This document shows, piece by piece, positions 1-7,434 of a stretch of 12,060 nt of DNA. The stretch is from assembly GCA_913046825.1 (NCBI GenBank), contig CAJWTF010000120.1:1-12060 (forward strand), read 5' to 3'. Position 1 is the first letter of the stretch. Every line of letters begins with the position of its first letter. The DNA comes from an uncultured Rickettsiales bacterium (GTDB lineage Bacteria > Pseudomonadota > Alphaproteobacteria > UBA8366). A program made the translations under genes and the position numbers. The notes under the pieces are model-generated. The model had not been told where the DNA came from. It saw only the letters and a program-made list of their open reading frames with translations, and did not search any database.

Positions 1-2
1 CA

Positions 3-665
3 AAAGTCATGCATTCTCTTTGCTATCCCAAGCAGGCTGGTTGTGAGCAAGACGTTCGCCGTTATGAGTATAATCCTGACAAAGCCCGAAAACTTTTGCG
101 AGCAGCGGGATATGGTCCAGCCGGCAAGTACCGTTTCGCGGATCAACTTAATAATTTAGCTGAAGATCTTCCGGGGCAACCGGTCGAAAAAACGAGACGG
201 TTACGTTCGATTATTGCGGACATCGTGAGCTATCGAAATCATCCCGCAAGCGAAGCTATGACGCTTTATTTAAAAGCGATCGGCATAGACTCATCGATAG
301 ACGCATATAGTAGTTTCGAAAAGGCTCAACTTGGGTTCCAAAGGAACGAATTTAACGTGGCCCATATGACGTGGGCGTCACATGGTGCCCTTGATGTTGC
401 CGAGATTCTCAATCCTTTGTTTCGTAATGGGACGTTAGACTATTGCCGAGACCATGAAATCAATCGTTGGCTGGATGTGGCGGCGAACTCGAACAACGCT
501 CAAGCACGCCACCGCGCATATTCGAAGGCCTTGAAACGGCTTCAAGAAATGGCCTGTGTCGTGCCATTGTTCAACTATACAACCTTCCATGCGTATTCCA
601 GGCACCTCGATTTTCAACCGACTTTGGACGACATTCCACGCTTTTATCGAGCCAAATGGAAATAG
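3..665 (+). CDS. ABC transporter solute-binding protein, family 5 (C-terminal part, cut by window edge)
   Basis: Periplasmic binding component of a peptide/nickel/oligopeptide type ABC importer (SBP_bac_5 family); it would capture a substrate and hand it to a permease that is not in the window. The reading frame is open to the left edge, so the ATG at 9 is probably internal; about 220 of the usual 500-540 residues are present. The visible part starts with the family hallmark YNPDKARKLLRAAGY, continues through a helix ending in LYLKAIGIDSSIDAY (the usual 'second lobe' strand after a call for a more potent ligand geometry), and ends with the typical sequence VVPLFNYTTFHAYS followed by FYRAKWK. 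Base composition is lower in GC than the genes downstream (27 of 60 bases in 241-300). It ends 4 bases before the next ORF, suggesting co-transcription. Ligand cannot be predicted; the amidases downstream make a peptide or amide compound plausible. Confidence 0.85.
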   Translation, partial: KVMHSLCYPKQAGCEQDVRRYEYNPDKARKLLRAAGYGPAGKYRFADQLNNLAEDLPGQPVEKTRRLRSIIADIVSYRNHPASEAMTLYLKAIGIDSSIDAYSSFEKAQLGFQRNEFNVAHMTWASHGALDVAEILNPLFRNGTLDYCRDHEINRWLDVAANSNNAQARHRAYSKALKRLQEMACVVPLFNYTTFHAYSRHLDFQPTLDDIPRFYRAKWK

Positions 666-669
666 TGTG

Positions 670-1515
670 ATGTCGGAGGTTCCCGCTCGTAAGGCGAATA
701 TCAATTGTGGCAACCGGGGTGCGGTGAATTTCGATCTGGTGTGCGAGCTGCGCGAAGGCGGTCACCATTCCGGAAATTGGGGAGGATTGCTCGCCAATCC
801 GGGCATCATCTTGGCTCATGCTCTTGCGAGTATTGTGAGTGAGAACGGGCAAATCCTGGTAAAGGATCTCTTGCCGCCACCGATTCCGAATTCGGTGCGC
901 GTCGCCTTGCGGGATGTCGCGCGGGAGGGCGGACCGGACGCGCCCGAAGTGCAGGATTGGTGGGGTGAGCCGGGGCTCAGTGCGTCGGAGAAGGTCTATG
1001 GCTGGAATACATTCGAGGTGTTGGCCTTTAAAGTAGGTAATCCGGATCGGCCGGTGAACGCGGTGCCGCCGCGCGCTTGGGCGCATTGCCAGATTCGCTT
1101 CGTTGTGGGCTCCCGTTGGGAAGAATTCCAAGACATCATTCAAAAACACTTGGATGAAAATGGATTCAATATGATCAAGGTGATGGATGCTCCAGCTGAG
1201 AATGCCGGTGGCTTCAAGGCGTCGCGTACAGATCCTGATCACCCTTGGCCGAGCTATATCGCGAATTCGGTGACCCGCACGACAGGTGAGAAGACGGTCA
1301 AATTGCCGAATTCCGGCGGCTCGATTTGCAACTACATATTCCAGGACACACTTGGATTACCGTTGTGCTGGATACCGCATTCTTATGTCGGCTGCTCGCA
1401 GCACGCGCCCAATGAGCACATTTTAAAGAGCGTCACCCGTGAAGGCATTGCGATCATGGCGGGCGTCTATTGGGATATCGGCGATCCGATGACGCCTGTC
1501 CCGGAGAGGGATTAA
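670..1515 (+). CDS. N-terminally truncated M20 family metallopeptidase (probable remnant)
   Basis: This 281-codon ORF matches only the rear half of an M20 (ArgE/DapE/carboxypeptidase G2-like) peptidase, whose members are normally about 450-480 residues. Visible are the start of the dimerisation (lid) domain with GGHHSGNWGG at about residues 30-39, followed by LLANPG, and the final catalytic-domain segment with QHAPNEH, whose His245 is the expected last metal ligand. The N-terminal domain, which carries the HxD, bridging Asp and Glu-Glu metal and catalytic residues, is absent and does not occur upstream, where the binding-protein gene lies. Translated product should therefore be inactive as a peptidase. 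The start at 670 is chosen because longer frames only read through the binding-protein gene out of frame; no strong ribosome site precedes it, so coupling to the upstream stop is possible. The frame is otherwise undamaged, and its 3' end holds the ribosome site of the next gene. Confidence 0.75.
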   Translation: MSEVPARKANINCGNRGAVNFDLVCELREGGHHSGNWGGLLANPGIILAHALASIVSENGQILVKDLLPPPIPNSVRVALRDVAREGGPDAPEVQDWWGEPGLSASEKVYGWNTFEVLAFKVGNPDRPVNAVPPRAWAHCQIRFVVGSRWEEFQDIIQKHLDENGFNMIKVMDAPAENAGGFKASRTDPDHPWPSYIANSVTRTTGEKTVKLPNSGGSICNYIFQDTLGLPLCWIPHSYVGCSQHAPNEHILKSVTREGIAIMAGVYWDIGDPMTPVPERD

Positions 1516-1518
1516 GCG

Positions 1519-2946
1519 ATGACTGAAGCATGTGATCTATCTGCCCGAGACGCCCGACGTATGATGGGTAACGGCGCGCTATCGCCGGTCGAACTGTTCG
1601 ATTCTTGCCGCCAACGCATTGAGCGCGTGAACCCCGCCGTCAACGCGATTGTCGCCGAGCGTTTCGACGACGCGCGGAAAGAGGCCGAAGCGGCGGAAAC
1701 TGCGATTCAACGAGGCGATTCCTTACCGTTATTGCACGGTCTGCCGATCGGCGTGAAGGATGCGAACGAGGTTGGCGGCCTGCGCTCGACCTATGGATCT
1801 CTGATTTATAAGGATAATATTCCGAAACAGGATGAAGGCCTGGTTAAGGCAGTGCGCGGGAATGGCGCCATTGTCATGGGTAAGACCAACACGCCGGAAT
1901 TCACGGCCGGGGCAAATACAGTAAATCTAGTTTACGGTGTGACCCGCAATCCGTTTGACACGGACCTGACCTGTGGCGGGTCATCCGGCGGCACGGCGGT
2001 GGCGCTAGCATGCGGGATGCTGCCATTGGCGATGGGCTCGGATATCGGCGGCAGTGTCCGTATTCCGGCGACCTTCAGTGGTGTTGTCGGTCATCGTCCC
2101 ACGCCGGGATTGGTGCCCTATGATCGACGTGCGGTGGCGATGACACCCTTGGATCTGCAAGGCCCATTGGCGCGTAATGTGAGGGATGCAGCGTTCTTGT
2201 TATCTGCAATGGCCACTCCGGGTACGGGTGATCCAATGGCATTCCCGCACGACGGGTCGAAATTACGGGAGTTAGAGCCGGTTGATCTCGGATCACTTCG
2301 GATCGGGATATCCCCGGACCTGGGATGCGCGCCGGTCGCAAAGAGCATCCGCTCGACCTTCGGTGACCGCATGACCGCGCTTTCACGACATGCTGTGGTG
2401 GTCGAGGAAGTGCCGCTGGGATTGGCCTCCGCCCTGGATGTCTTTTGGATATTGCGCGGTGTGTATTTCGCCGCGGCGCATAAACAGCACTATGAGGAAC
2501 ACTATGACGAGCTCGGTGCGACCGTGCGCTCGAACTACGAAGCGGCGATGGAGATGACGATGGAGCAGGTCGGCTGGGCCTGCCGGGAGCAGATGAATAT
2601 CTGCCAGAAATTTGAGCAATTATATAAAGATTTTGACGTCTTGATTTGCCCTGGCGTTGGTGTCCCGCCATTTCTTCATGAGCAGAACTTCCCGACGGAA
2701 ATCGACGGTGCGCCGATGGAGAATTACCTCCAATGGGTGGGTTTGACCTCGGCGCTGTCGGTGACGGGGCATCCGGTGACGGCGATCCCCTGTGGCGTCG
2801 AACCGGGCGGCACGCCGTTCGGCATTCAGGTGGTGGGACCGCGATACGGAGATCGTCGCACTTTGTCTGTGGCGTCGGTTCTTGAGGAACTATTCGCAGG
2901 CGACCCGATGACGGCGCGGCCGATACCGGATTTGGAAAAACTATGA
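1519..2946 (+). CDS. Amidase-signature family hydrolase, copy 1 of 4
   Basis: Cytoplasmic amide hydrolase (R-CO-NH-R' to acid plus amine or ammonia) of the amidase signature family; 475 residues, a normal full length. The Ser-cisSer-Lys triad is intact: Lys80 in PIGVKD, Ser155 in CGGSSGG and nucleophile Ser179 in GSDIGGSVR; the 24-residue Ser-Ser spacing and 75-residue Lys-Ser spacing fit the family. No signal peptide or membrane segment is seen. The start is supported by GGAGAGGG (1503-1510) eight bases upstream and by the shared beginning MTExCDLSA of all four copies. It starts 3 bases after the M20 ORF, so the two are likely co-transcribed. It is the most divergent copy around the active site: T159 replaces the Ser after GGSSGG, and the segment before it reads NTVNLVYGVTRNP. 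No GatB or GatC partner is present, so it is not the tRNA amidotransferase subunit. Substrate unknown. Confidence 0.93.
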   Translation: MTEACDLSARDARRMMGNGALSPVELFDSCRQRIERVNPAVNAIVAERFDDARKEAEAAETAIQRGDSLPLLHGLPIGVKDANEVGGLRSTYGSLIYKDNIPKQDEGLVKAVRGNGAIVMGKTNTPEFTAGANTVNLVYGVTRNPFDTDLTCGGSSGGTAVALACGMLPLAMGSDIGGSVRIPATFSGVVGHRPTPGLVPYDRRAVAMTPLDLQGPLARNVRDAAFLLSAMATPGTGDPMAFPHDGSKLRELEPVDLGSLRIGISPDLGCAPVAKSIRSTFGDRMTALSRHAVVVEEVPLGLASALDVFWILRGVYFAAAHKQHYEEHYDELGATVRSNYEAAMEMTMEQVGWACREQMNICQKFEQLYKDFDVLICPGVGVPPFLHEQNFPTEIDGAPMENYLQWVGLTSALSVTGHPVTAIPCGVEPGGTPFGIQVVGPRYGDRRTLSVASVLEELFAGDPMTARPIPDLEKL

Positions 2947-2969
2947 TGCCGATTAGGTATAGATAAGGG

Positions 2970-2994
2970 ACCCTCTCCCCTGGTGGGAGAGGGT
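2970..2994. repeat. Palindromic repeat / hairpin between amidase copies 1 and 2
   Basis: A perfect 10-bp inverted repeat, ACCCTCTCCC (2970-2979) and GGGAGAGGGT (2985-2994), with a 5-base loop, sits in the 68-base gap between two amidase genes. A G-rich tail continues to about 3001. The motif resembles CCCTCTCCC/GGGAGAGGG palindromes dispersed in many proteobacterial genomes (from memory). There is no T-tract, so it is not a classical terminator; it could influence mRNA processing or stability inside the operon. Confidence 0.8.
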
Positions 2995-3014
2995 GAGGGG
3001 GCAGAGGAAAAATT

Positions 3015-4454
3015 ATGACCGAACCTTGCGATCTCTCGGCGGTGGAAGCGCGCCGTCTTATTGGCATCGGCAAGCTTTCGCCGGTAGAGCTATTGGAATC
3101 CTGCATCCGGCGGATTGAAGCAGTGAACCCCGCCGTGAATGCCGTGGTGACGACCGACTACGATGGGGCGCGCCGGACCGCGCAGGCACAGGCGGATGCA
3201 GTGGCGCGCGGGGAAGAGTTGGGCCTGCTGCATGGTCTGCCGCTCGGCATAAAGGACCTGCAGGAAACTGCGGGCATGCGCACCACATTCGGATCGCTCC
3301 TCTATGAGGATTACGTACCGAACCAGGATGATCTCATTGTCTCGCGCCTACGCCAAGCGGGCGCCAATGTCTTCTGCAAAACCAACACACCGGAATTTGG
3401 TGCCGGCGCCAATACGCGAAACGCAGTGTTTGGGGCCACGGGAAATCCCTACGACCCGACGCGGATATGCGGTGGATCGTCGGGCGGTTCCGGCGTGGCA
3501 CTTGCGACCAATATGATGCCGCTCGCGACCGGAAACGATTCCGGCGGCAGTTTACGCGTCCCAGCGGCGATCAATGGCGTCGTTTCGCATCGCAGCACGC
3601 CGGGGCTCATTCCCTCCGCACGCCGAAACGTCGGCTATACCAACTTCGCGGTCGAAGGCCCGATGGCGCGCAGCGTCGAGGATATGGTGCTGATGATGGG
3701 GGCCATGGTCGACTACGACGACAGCGACATGCTGGCGTTCCCGCGTGATCCTTTGGCGTATCGGACGATTGAGCAGGTCGACTTGAACGGCCTGCGGGTC
3801 GCGTTCTCCGAAGACCTGGGGTTTTGTCCCGTCGACAATGGGTTCCGCTCGATGTTCCGCGAGCGGATGGAAACGATCGCGCCGATCTTTGAATCGACGG
3901 TTTGGAAAGACCCCAACCTGTCGAATGTGGAAGAGGTGAATTGGATTTTACGTTGCCAGCTCTTTATCTCGCGCCACCGTGAGCGCTATGAGAACCATAA
4001 GGACAAGCTTGGGCCCAACGTTATCTCCAATTATGAAGCGGCGCTGGAGATGCCCGCGGAACGTATTTCCTGGGCGCATCAGGAACAAACCGTGCTGTTC
4101 AAAACCATGCAGCGCTTCTTCGACGATGTGGATATTTTGATTTGCCCCTGCGTCGGCGTCTCGCCGTTCCCACATGACGAATGGTATCTCGACGTGATCA
4201 ACGGCGAGAAGATGGATAATTACATCCAATGGGTGGCGCTCACCTGGGCGTTGACTATTCCGGGTAACCCGATCTCCGCAATCCCTTGTGGATATGAGCC
4301 CTCGGGCACACCATTCGGATTGCAGATTGTCGGCAAACATCACACGGACCGCCAGGTCATCGGAGTGGCGAAGGCGCTGGAGGAAGTATTCCAGGGTTAT
4401 AGCGATCTGAAACGTCCGGTACCCGATATCGCAAAACTGGAGAATGCAGCATGA
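3015..4454 (+). CDS. Amidase-signature family hydrolase, copy 2 of 4
   Basis: Full-length (479 residues) amidase signature hydrolase, presumed cytoplasmic, cleaving a carboxamide bond; substrate not predictable. Triad: Lys80 in PLGIKD, Ser155 in CGGSSGG and nucleophile Ser179. Unlike the other three copies the nucleophile loop reads GNDSGGS instead of GSDxGGS, and the lysine motif is GIKD rather than GVKD; both are tolerated family variants but may tune the active site. AGAGGA at 3003-3008 gives a good ribosome site 6 bases before the ATG. The gene follows a 68-base gap holding a palindrome and overlaps the next amidase by 4 bases (ATGA at 4451-4454), which indicates translational coupling with copy 3. 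The specificity-determining middle region (roughly residues 200-400) differs strongly from the other copies, for example WILRCQLFISRHRERYENH. Confidence 0.93.
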   Translation: MTEPCDLSAVEARRLIGIGKLSPVELLESCIRRIEAVNPAVNAVVTTDYDGARRTAQAQADAVARGEELGLLHGLPLGIKDLQETAGMRTTFGSLLYEDYVPNQDDLIVSRLRQAGANVFCKTNTPEFGAGANTRNAVFGATGNPYDPTRICGGSSGGSGVALATNMMPLATGNDSGGSLRVPAAINGVVSHRSTPGLIPSARRNVGYTNFAVEGPMARSVEDMVLMMGAMVDYDDSDMLAFPRDPLAYRTIEQVDLNGLRVAFSEDLGFCPVDNGFRSMFRERMETIAPIFESTVWKDPNLSNVEEVNWILRCQLFISRHRERYENHKDKLGPNVISNYEAALEMPAERISWAHQEQTVLFKTMQRFFDDVDILICPCVGVSPFPHDEWYLDVINGEKMDNYIQWVALTWALTIPGNPISAIPCGYEPSGTPFGLQIVGKHHTDRQVIGVAKALEEVFQGYSDLKRPVPDIAKLENAA

Positions 4455-5893
4455 CCGAACCCTGCGATCTTTCCGCGACTGAAGCGCGGCGGCTGATCGG
4501 GCGCAAACGCCTGTCTCCGATCGAGCTTGTCGAATCCTGCATTGCCCGGATTGAGATGGTGAACCCGACAGTCAACGCGGTTGTCGCCGAATGCTATGAC
4601 CGCGCCCGTGTCGAGGCTCGTACCGCGACGGAAGTGTTGGTCGCCGGGGAGCCTTTGGGTGTCCTTCATGGCCTACCGTTCGGTGTGAAAGATCTGAACG
4701 ACACGGAAGGGGTTGTCACTACATACGGCTCGCCCCTCTATCGCGACAATGTCCCGGCAAAAGATGAATTACTGGTCGCCAAACTTCGGCGCGCTGGCGG
4801 TATCATGTTGGGCAAGACCGCGACGCCGGAATTCGGTGCCGGTGGTAACACGACTGTCAACGAGGTTCATGGCTATACACGGAACGCATTCGATCCTGAT
4901 CGCGCTTGTGGCGGCTCCTCCGGCGGGTCAGGCGTGGCGCTGGCCTGCGGAATGATGCCGCTCTGCACAGGCTCCGATAGTGGCGGTAGCTTGCGCAAAC
5001 CAGCGACCTTTAGTGGTGTCTCGGCCATTCGTCCCACGACCGGGTTGGTGCCGTCCGACAAACGTGGTGTCGGCTTTACCAATTTCAGCGTTCAAGGACC
5101 GATGGCACGGACGGCAGACGATTGCGCGCTGATGCTGTCGATCATGGCGGGGAACGATGTAGAAGACCCCTTGTCCTTCAACGTCGATGGCGCGGACTAC
5201 CGCATGGTCCCGGAAATCGACCTCTCGCAGCTTCGCGTCGCGATATCGGTAGATTTCGGATGGGCACCGGTCGAGCATGGTATCCGCAATACATTCGAGG
5301 AACGTCTTGCTAAGTTTCAATCGAACTTCAAATCATGCGAGCGTTTTGACCCTGATCTGGAGAGTGCGCTCGATGTGTTCTGGGTGCTGCGCGGCGTACA
5401 ATTCCTGGCTAGTCATTTGGAGCGCTATCGGAAGCATCCGGATCAGATCGGCCAGAATATCGTCGCTAATGTCGAGGCTGGATTGAAAATGACGTCGGAG
5501 GAGATTGCCTGGGCGAATGGGGAACATACTAGGCTCTATCGCCAGTTCCAGACAATGTTCCAGGATTATGATGTCTTGATCACGCCGGGCCAGCCGATCA
5601 CTCCGACCCCGGTTGAGCAGCGCAATGTCACGGAAGTGAACAATGTCCCGATGAAAAACTACATGCACGCTTCAGCGCTGACTTCGGCCTTGACCTTGAT
5701 GGGGAATCCTTGCGTCTCGACGCCGTGCGGTGTGGATCATACGGGTATGCCGTTCGGGTTACAGATTTGCGGTCCGATGCATGGAGATAGTTTTACGTTG
5801 GGGGTTGCTCGCGCGTTGGACCGGGTCTTCGCGGGTGATCCGGAATTGGCCCGACCGGTGCCAAATTTGGAGAAAATACGAGCTGCGGATTAA
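4451..5893 (+). CDS. Amidase-signature family hydrolase, copy 3 of 4
   Basis: Full-length (480 residues) amidase signature hydrolase. Triad: Lys80 in PFGVKD, Ser156 in CGGSSGG and nucleophile Ser180 in GSDSGGSLR; numbering is shifted by one because of a single-residue insertion in GGNTTVNEVHGYTRNAFD. It starts inside the stop codon of copy 2 through a shared ATGA and has TGGAGA (4438-4443) seven bases upstream, inside the preceding gene. It shares with copy 4 the blocks LNxTEGVxTTYGSP, VPAKDE, FKSCER, DVFWV and NVEAGLKMT, making these two a sister pair over most of their length. It also carries unusual substitutions in otherwise conserved places, such as KTATPEF for KTNTPEF and GVSAIRPTTG for GVVSHRSTPG. 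Function beyond amide hydrolysis is unknown; loss of activity is not suggested because the triad is complete. Confidence 0.93.
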   Translation: MTEPCDLSATEARRLIGRKRLSPIELVESCIARIEMVNPTVNAVVAECYDRARVEARTATEVLVAGEPLGVLHGLPFGVKDLNDTEGVVTTYGSPLYRDNVPAKDELLVAKLRRAGGIMLGKTATPEFGAGGNTTVNEVHGYTRNAFDPDRACGGSSGGSGVALACGMMPLCTGSDSGGSLRKPATFSGVSAIRPTTGLVPSDKRGVGFTNFSVQGPMARTADDCALMLSIMAGNDVEDPLSFNVDGADYRMVPEIDLSQLRVAISVDFGWAPVEHGIRNTFEERLAKFQSNFKSCERFDPDLESALDVFWVLRGVQFLASHLERYRKHPDQIGQNIVANVEAGLKMTSEEIAWANGEHTRLYRQFQTMFQDYDVLITPGQPITPTPVEQRNVTEVNNVPMKNYMHASALTSALTLMGNPCVSTPCGVDHTGMPFGLQICGPMHGDSFTLGVARALDRVFAGDPELARPVPNLEKIRAAD

Positions 5894-5915
5894 GTGTGTT
5901 TGAACCAGCTACATT

Positions 5916-5945
5916 CCGTCATTCTCGCCTTCGCGGGAATGACGG
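5916..5945. repeat. Palindromic repeat / hairpin between amidase copies 3 and 4
   Basis: A 13-bp inverted repeat, CCGTCATTCTCGC (5916-5928) and GCGGGAATGACGG (5933-5945), pairs with one G-U wobble around a CTTC loop. It occupies the 83-base gap between two amidase genes. It belongs to the GTCATTCCCGC...GCGGGAATGAC type of palindrome found scattered between genes in many proteobacteria (from memory). The following bases are not a T-tract, so read-through into copy 4 is likely; an effect on mRNA stability is possible. Confidence 0.8.
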
Positions 5946-5976
5946 CGCTAATTTATTATGACAAAGGTTTAATGCG

Positions 5977-7413
5977 ATGACTGAACCCTGTGATCTTACC
6001 GCCGTTGAAGCCAGGCGGCTGATCGGTCAAAAAGCCCTTTCGCCAGTCGAATTGACCGATTCCTGCATCGGGCGGATCGAGGCAGTGGACGGTAGCGTCA
6101 ACGCCATGGTCACCCGCTGTTTCGAGCGCGCGCAATCGGAAGCGAAAGCGGCGGAGGCCGCCGTTATGCAGGGCAATGCATTAGGGGCGCTCCACGGATT
6201 GCCGATGGGTGTGAAGGATTTGAACGTTACCGAGGGTGTTTTGACGACCTATGGCTCGCCGATGCATGGGGAAAACGTGCCAGCCAAGGATGAGCGCATC
6301 ATCGCGGCCCTGCGGGAAGCAGGTGCCATCGTCATCGGCAAGACCAATACACCGGAATTCGGAGCCGGGGCGAATACCAAGAATGCGGTCTTTGGAGCTA
6401 CGGGCAATCCGTTTGATCCATCACGAATTTGCGGCGGATCTTCGGGCGGCTCGGCAGTCGCATTGGCCACGGGGATGGCACCGATCTGCACCGGGTCCGA
6501 TACCGGCGGCAGTTTGCGTACACCCGCTTCGTTCTGCGGTGTCGTCTCGCACCGCTCGACGCCGGGTGTTGTGCCTTCAGACAGGCGCGGAATTGGTCTC
6601 ACTACATACAACGTGCAAGGACCGATGGCGCGCACTGTCGCCGATACCTCGTTGATGCTCTCCGCCATGGCGGGGAACGATCCGAGCGACCCGCTATCGG
6701 GGCCTATCGATGCGAATATATTTCGCACGGTTGAAGACATTGATCTTAGTGGATTACGGGTCGCCTGGTCGACGGATTTGGGCTGTGTGCCGGTGGATAA
6801 CGAGCTCGCGCGCATCTTTGAGGAGCGTGTCGGCATGCTGGCGTCGTCCTTCAAGAGTTGCGAGCGGCGCGACCCGGATATGGCGGATGCGCTTGATGTG
6901 TTTTGGGTCATTCGGGGGGTTGGTTTCCTCGCCGGGCGCCTGGATGCATACAAGAATAATCGCGACAAGCTTGGGCCGAATATCATCAGCAATGTCGAAG
7001 CCGGATTAAAAATGACGGCGGAAGAGATCGCCTGGGCGAACGCGGAGCAGACAGCGATCTACCGCCGGTTCCAAGAATTCTTCGAAGATATCGACGTCCT
7101 GCTTTGCCCTGGCAATTCAGTACCACCGTTCCCGGTCGAACAGCTTTATTGCGACGAGATCAACGGCAAGAAAACCGCAAATTATGTGGAATGGTTAGGC
7201 ATTGCCTCGGCTATCACCTTGACGGGGCATCCGGTGACCTTGATCCCGACCGGCCTCGATCATACCGGCACGCCGTTCGGAATGCAGGTCGTGGGCCCCC
7301 GCCGTCATTCCGACCGCTTCACCATCGGCACAGCCGCCGCAATCGAACGGGTATTCCAAGGGATGCCGGCGACGCAACGGCCGCTTCCCGATTTGGCAGC
7401 CCTTCGTAATTAA
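5977..7413 (+). CDS. Amidase-signature family hydrolase, copy 4 of 4
   Basis: Full-length (478 residues) amidase signature hydrolase. Triad: Lys80 in PMGVKD, Ser155 in CGGSSGG and nucleophile Ser179 in GSDTGGSLR. AAAGG at 5963-5967 is the likely ribosome site, nine bases before the ATG; the start is confirmed by the common MTEPCDL beginning. It follows a gap containing a palindrome and precedes the M81 gene by 21 bases, so it probably belongs to the same transcript. Its sequence is a patchwork relative to its neighbours: it resembles copy 3 near residues 82-106 and beyond about 215, but copy 2 through TNTPEFGAGANT, NAVFGATGNP, RICGGSSGG and GVVSHRSTPG. Predicted cytoplasmic; no signal or membrane segment. 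Substrate unknown; the general layout recalls small-amide and cyclic-dimer hydrolases of this family, but that is only a resemblance. Confidence 0.93.
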   Translation: MTEPCDLTAVEARRLIGQKALSPVELTDSCIGRIEAVDGSVNAMVTRCFERAQSEAKAAEAAVMQGNALGALHGLPMGVKDLNVTEGVLTTYGSPMHGENVPAKDERIIAALREAGAIVIGKTNTPEFGAGANTKNAVFGATGNPFDPSRICGGSSGGSAVALATGMAPICTGSDTGGSLRTPASFCGVVSHRSTPGVVPSDRRGIGLTTYNVQGPMARTVADTSLMLSAMAGNDPSDPLSGPIDANIFRTVEDIDLSGLRVAWSTDLGCVPVDNELARIFEERVGMLASSFKSCERRDPDMADALDVFWVIRGVGFLAGRLDAYKNNRDKLGPNIISNVEAGLKMTAEEIAWANAEQTAIYRRFQEFFEDIDVLLCPGNSVPPFPVEQLYCDEINGKKTANYVEWLGIASAITLTGHPVTLIPTGLDHTGTPFGMQVVGPRRHSDRFTIGTAAAIERVFQGMPATQRPLPDLAALRN

Positions 7414-7434
7414 TATCGAAGAAAGACATATACG

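Noticed and set aside
556..669. Longer start for the M20 ORF at 556
   Set aside because: The extra 38 codons are only an out-of-frame reading of the binding-protein gene and show no M20 similarity.
571..1242. Minus-strand open frame of 223 codons opposite the M20 remnant
   Set aside because: The plus strand carries unmistakable M20 motifs in this stretch, and the minus-strand product shows no domain.
2970..2994. The two palindromes as a CRISPR array or rho-independent terminators
   Set aside because: They are single, unrelated sequences without regular spacers, and neither is followed by a T-tract.
2075..3106. Long minus-strand open frame of 343 codons opposite amidase copy 1
   Set aside because: Its product is rich in Pro, Arg and Ser without any recognisable domain, and it lies antisense to a clear amidase gene; it is a by-product of the codon pattern.
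6249..6992. Minus-strand open frame of 247 codons opposite amidase copy 4
   Set aside because: Antisense to a gene with full family motifs, low-complexity composition and no family features of its own.
1519..7413. Amidases as GatA (Glu-tRNA amidotransferase subunit A)
   Set aside because: There are four copies with no gatB or gatC alongside, and the neighbours are catabolic genes; the simple amidase interpretation fits better.
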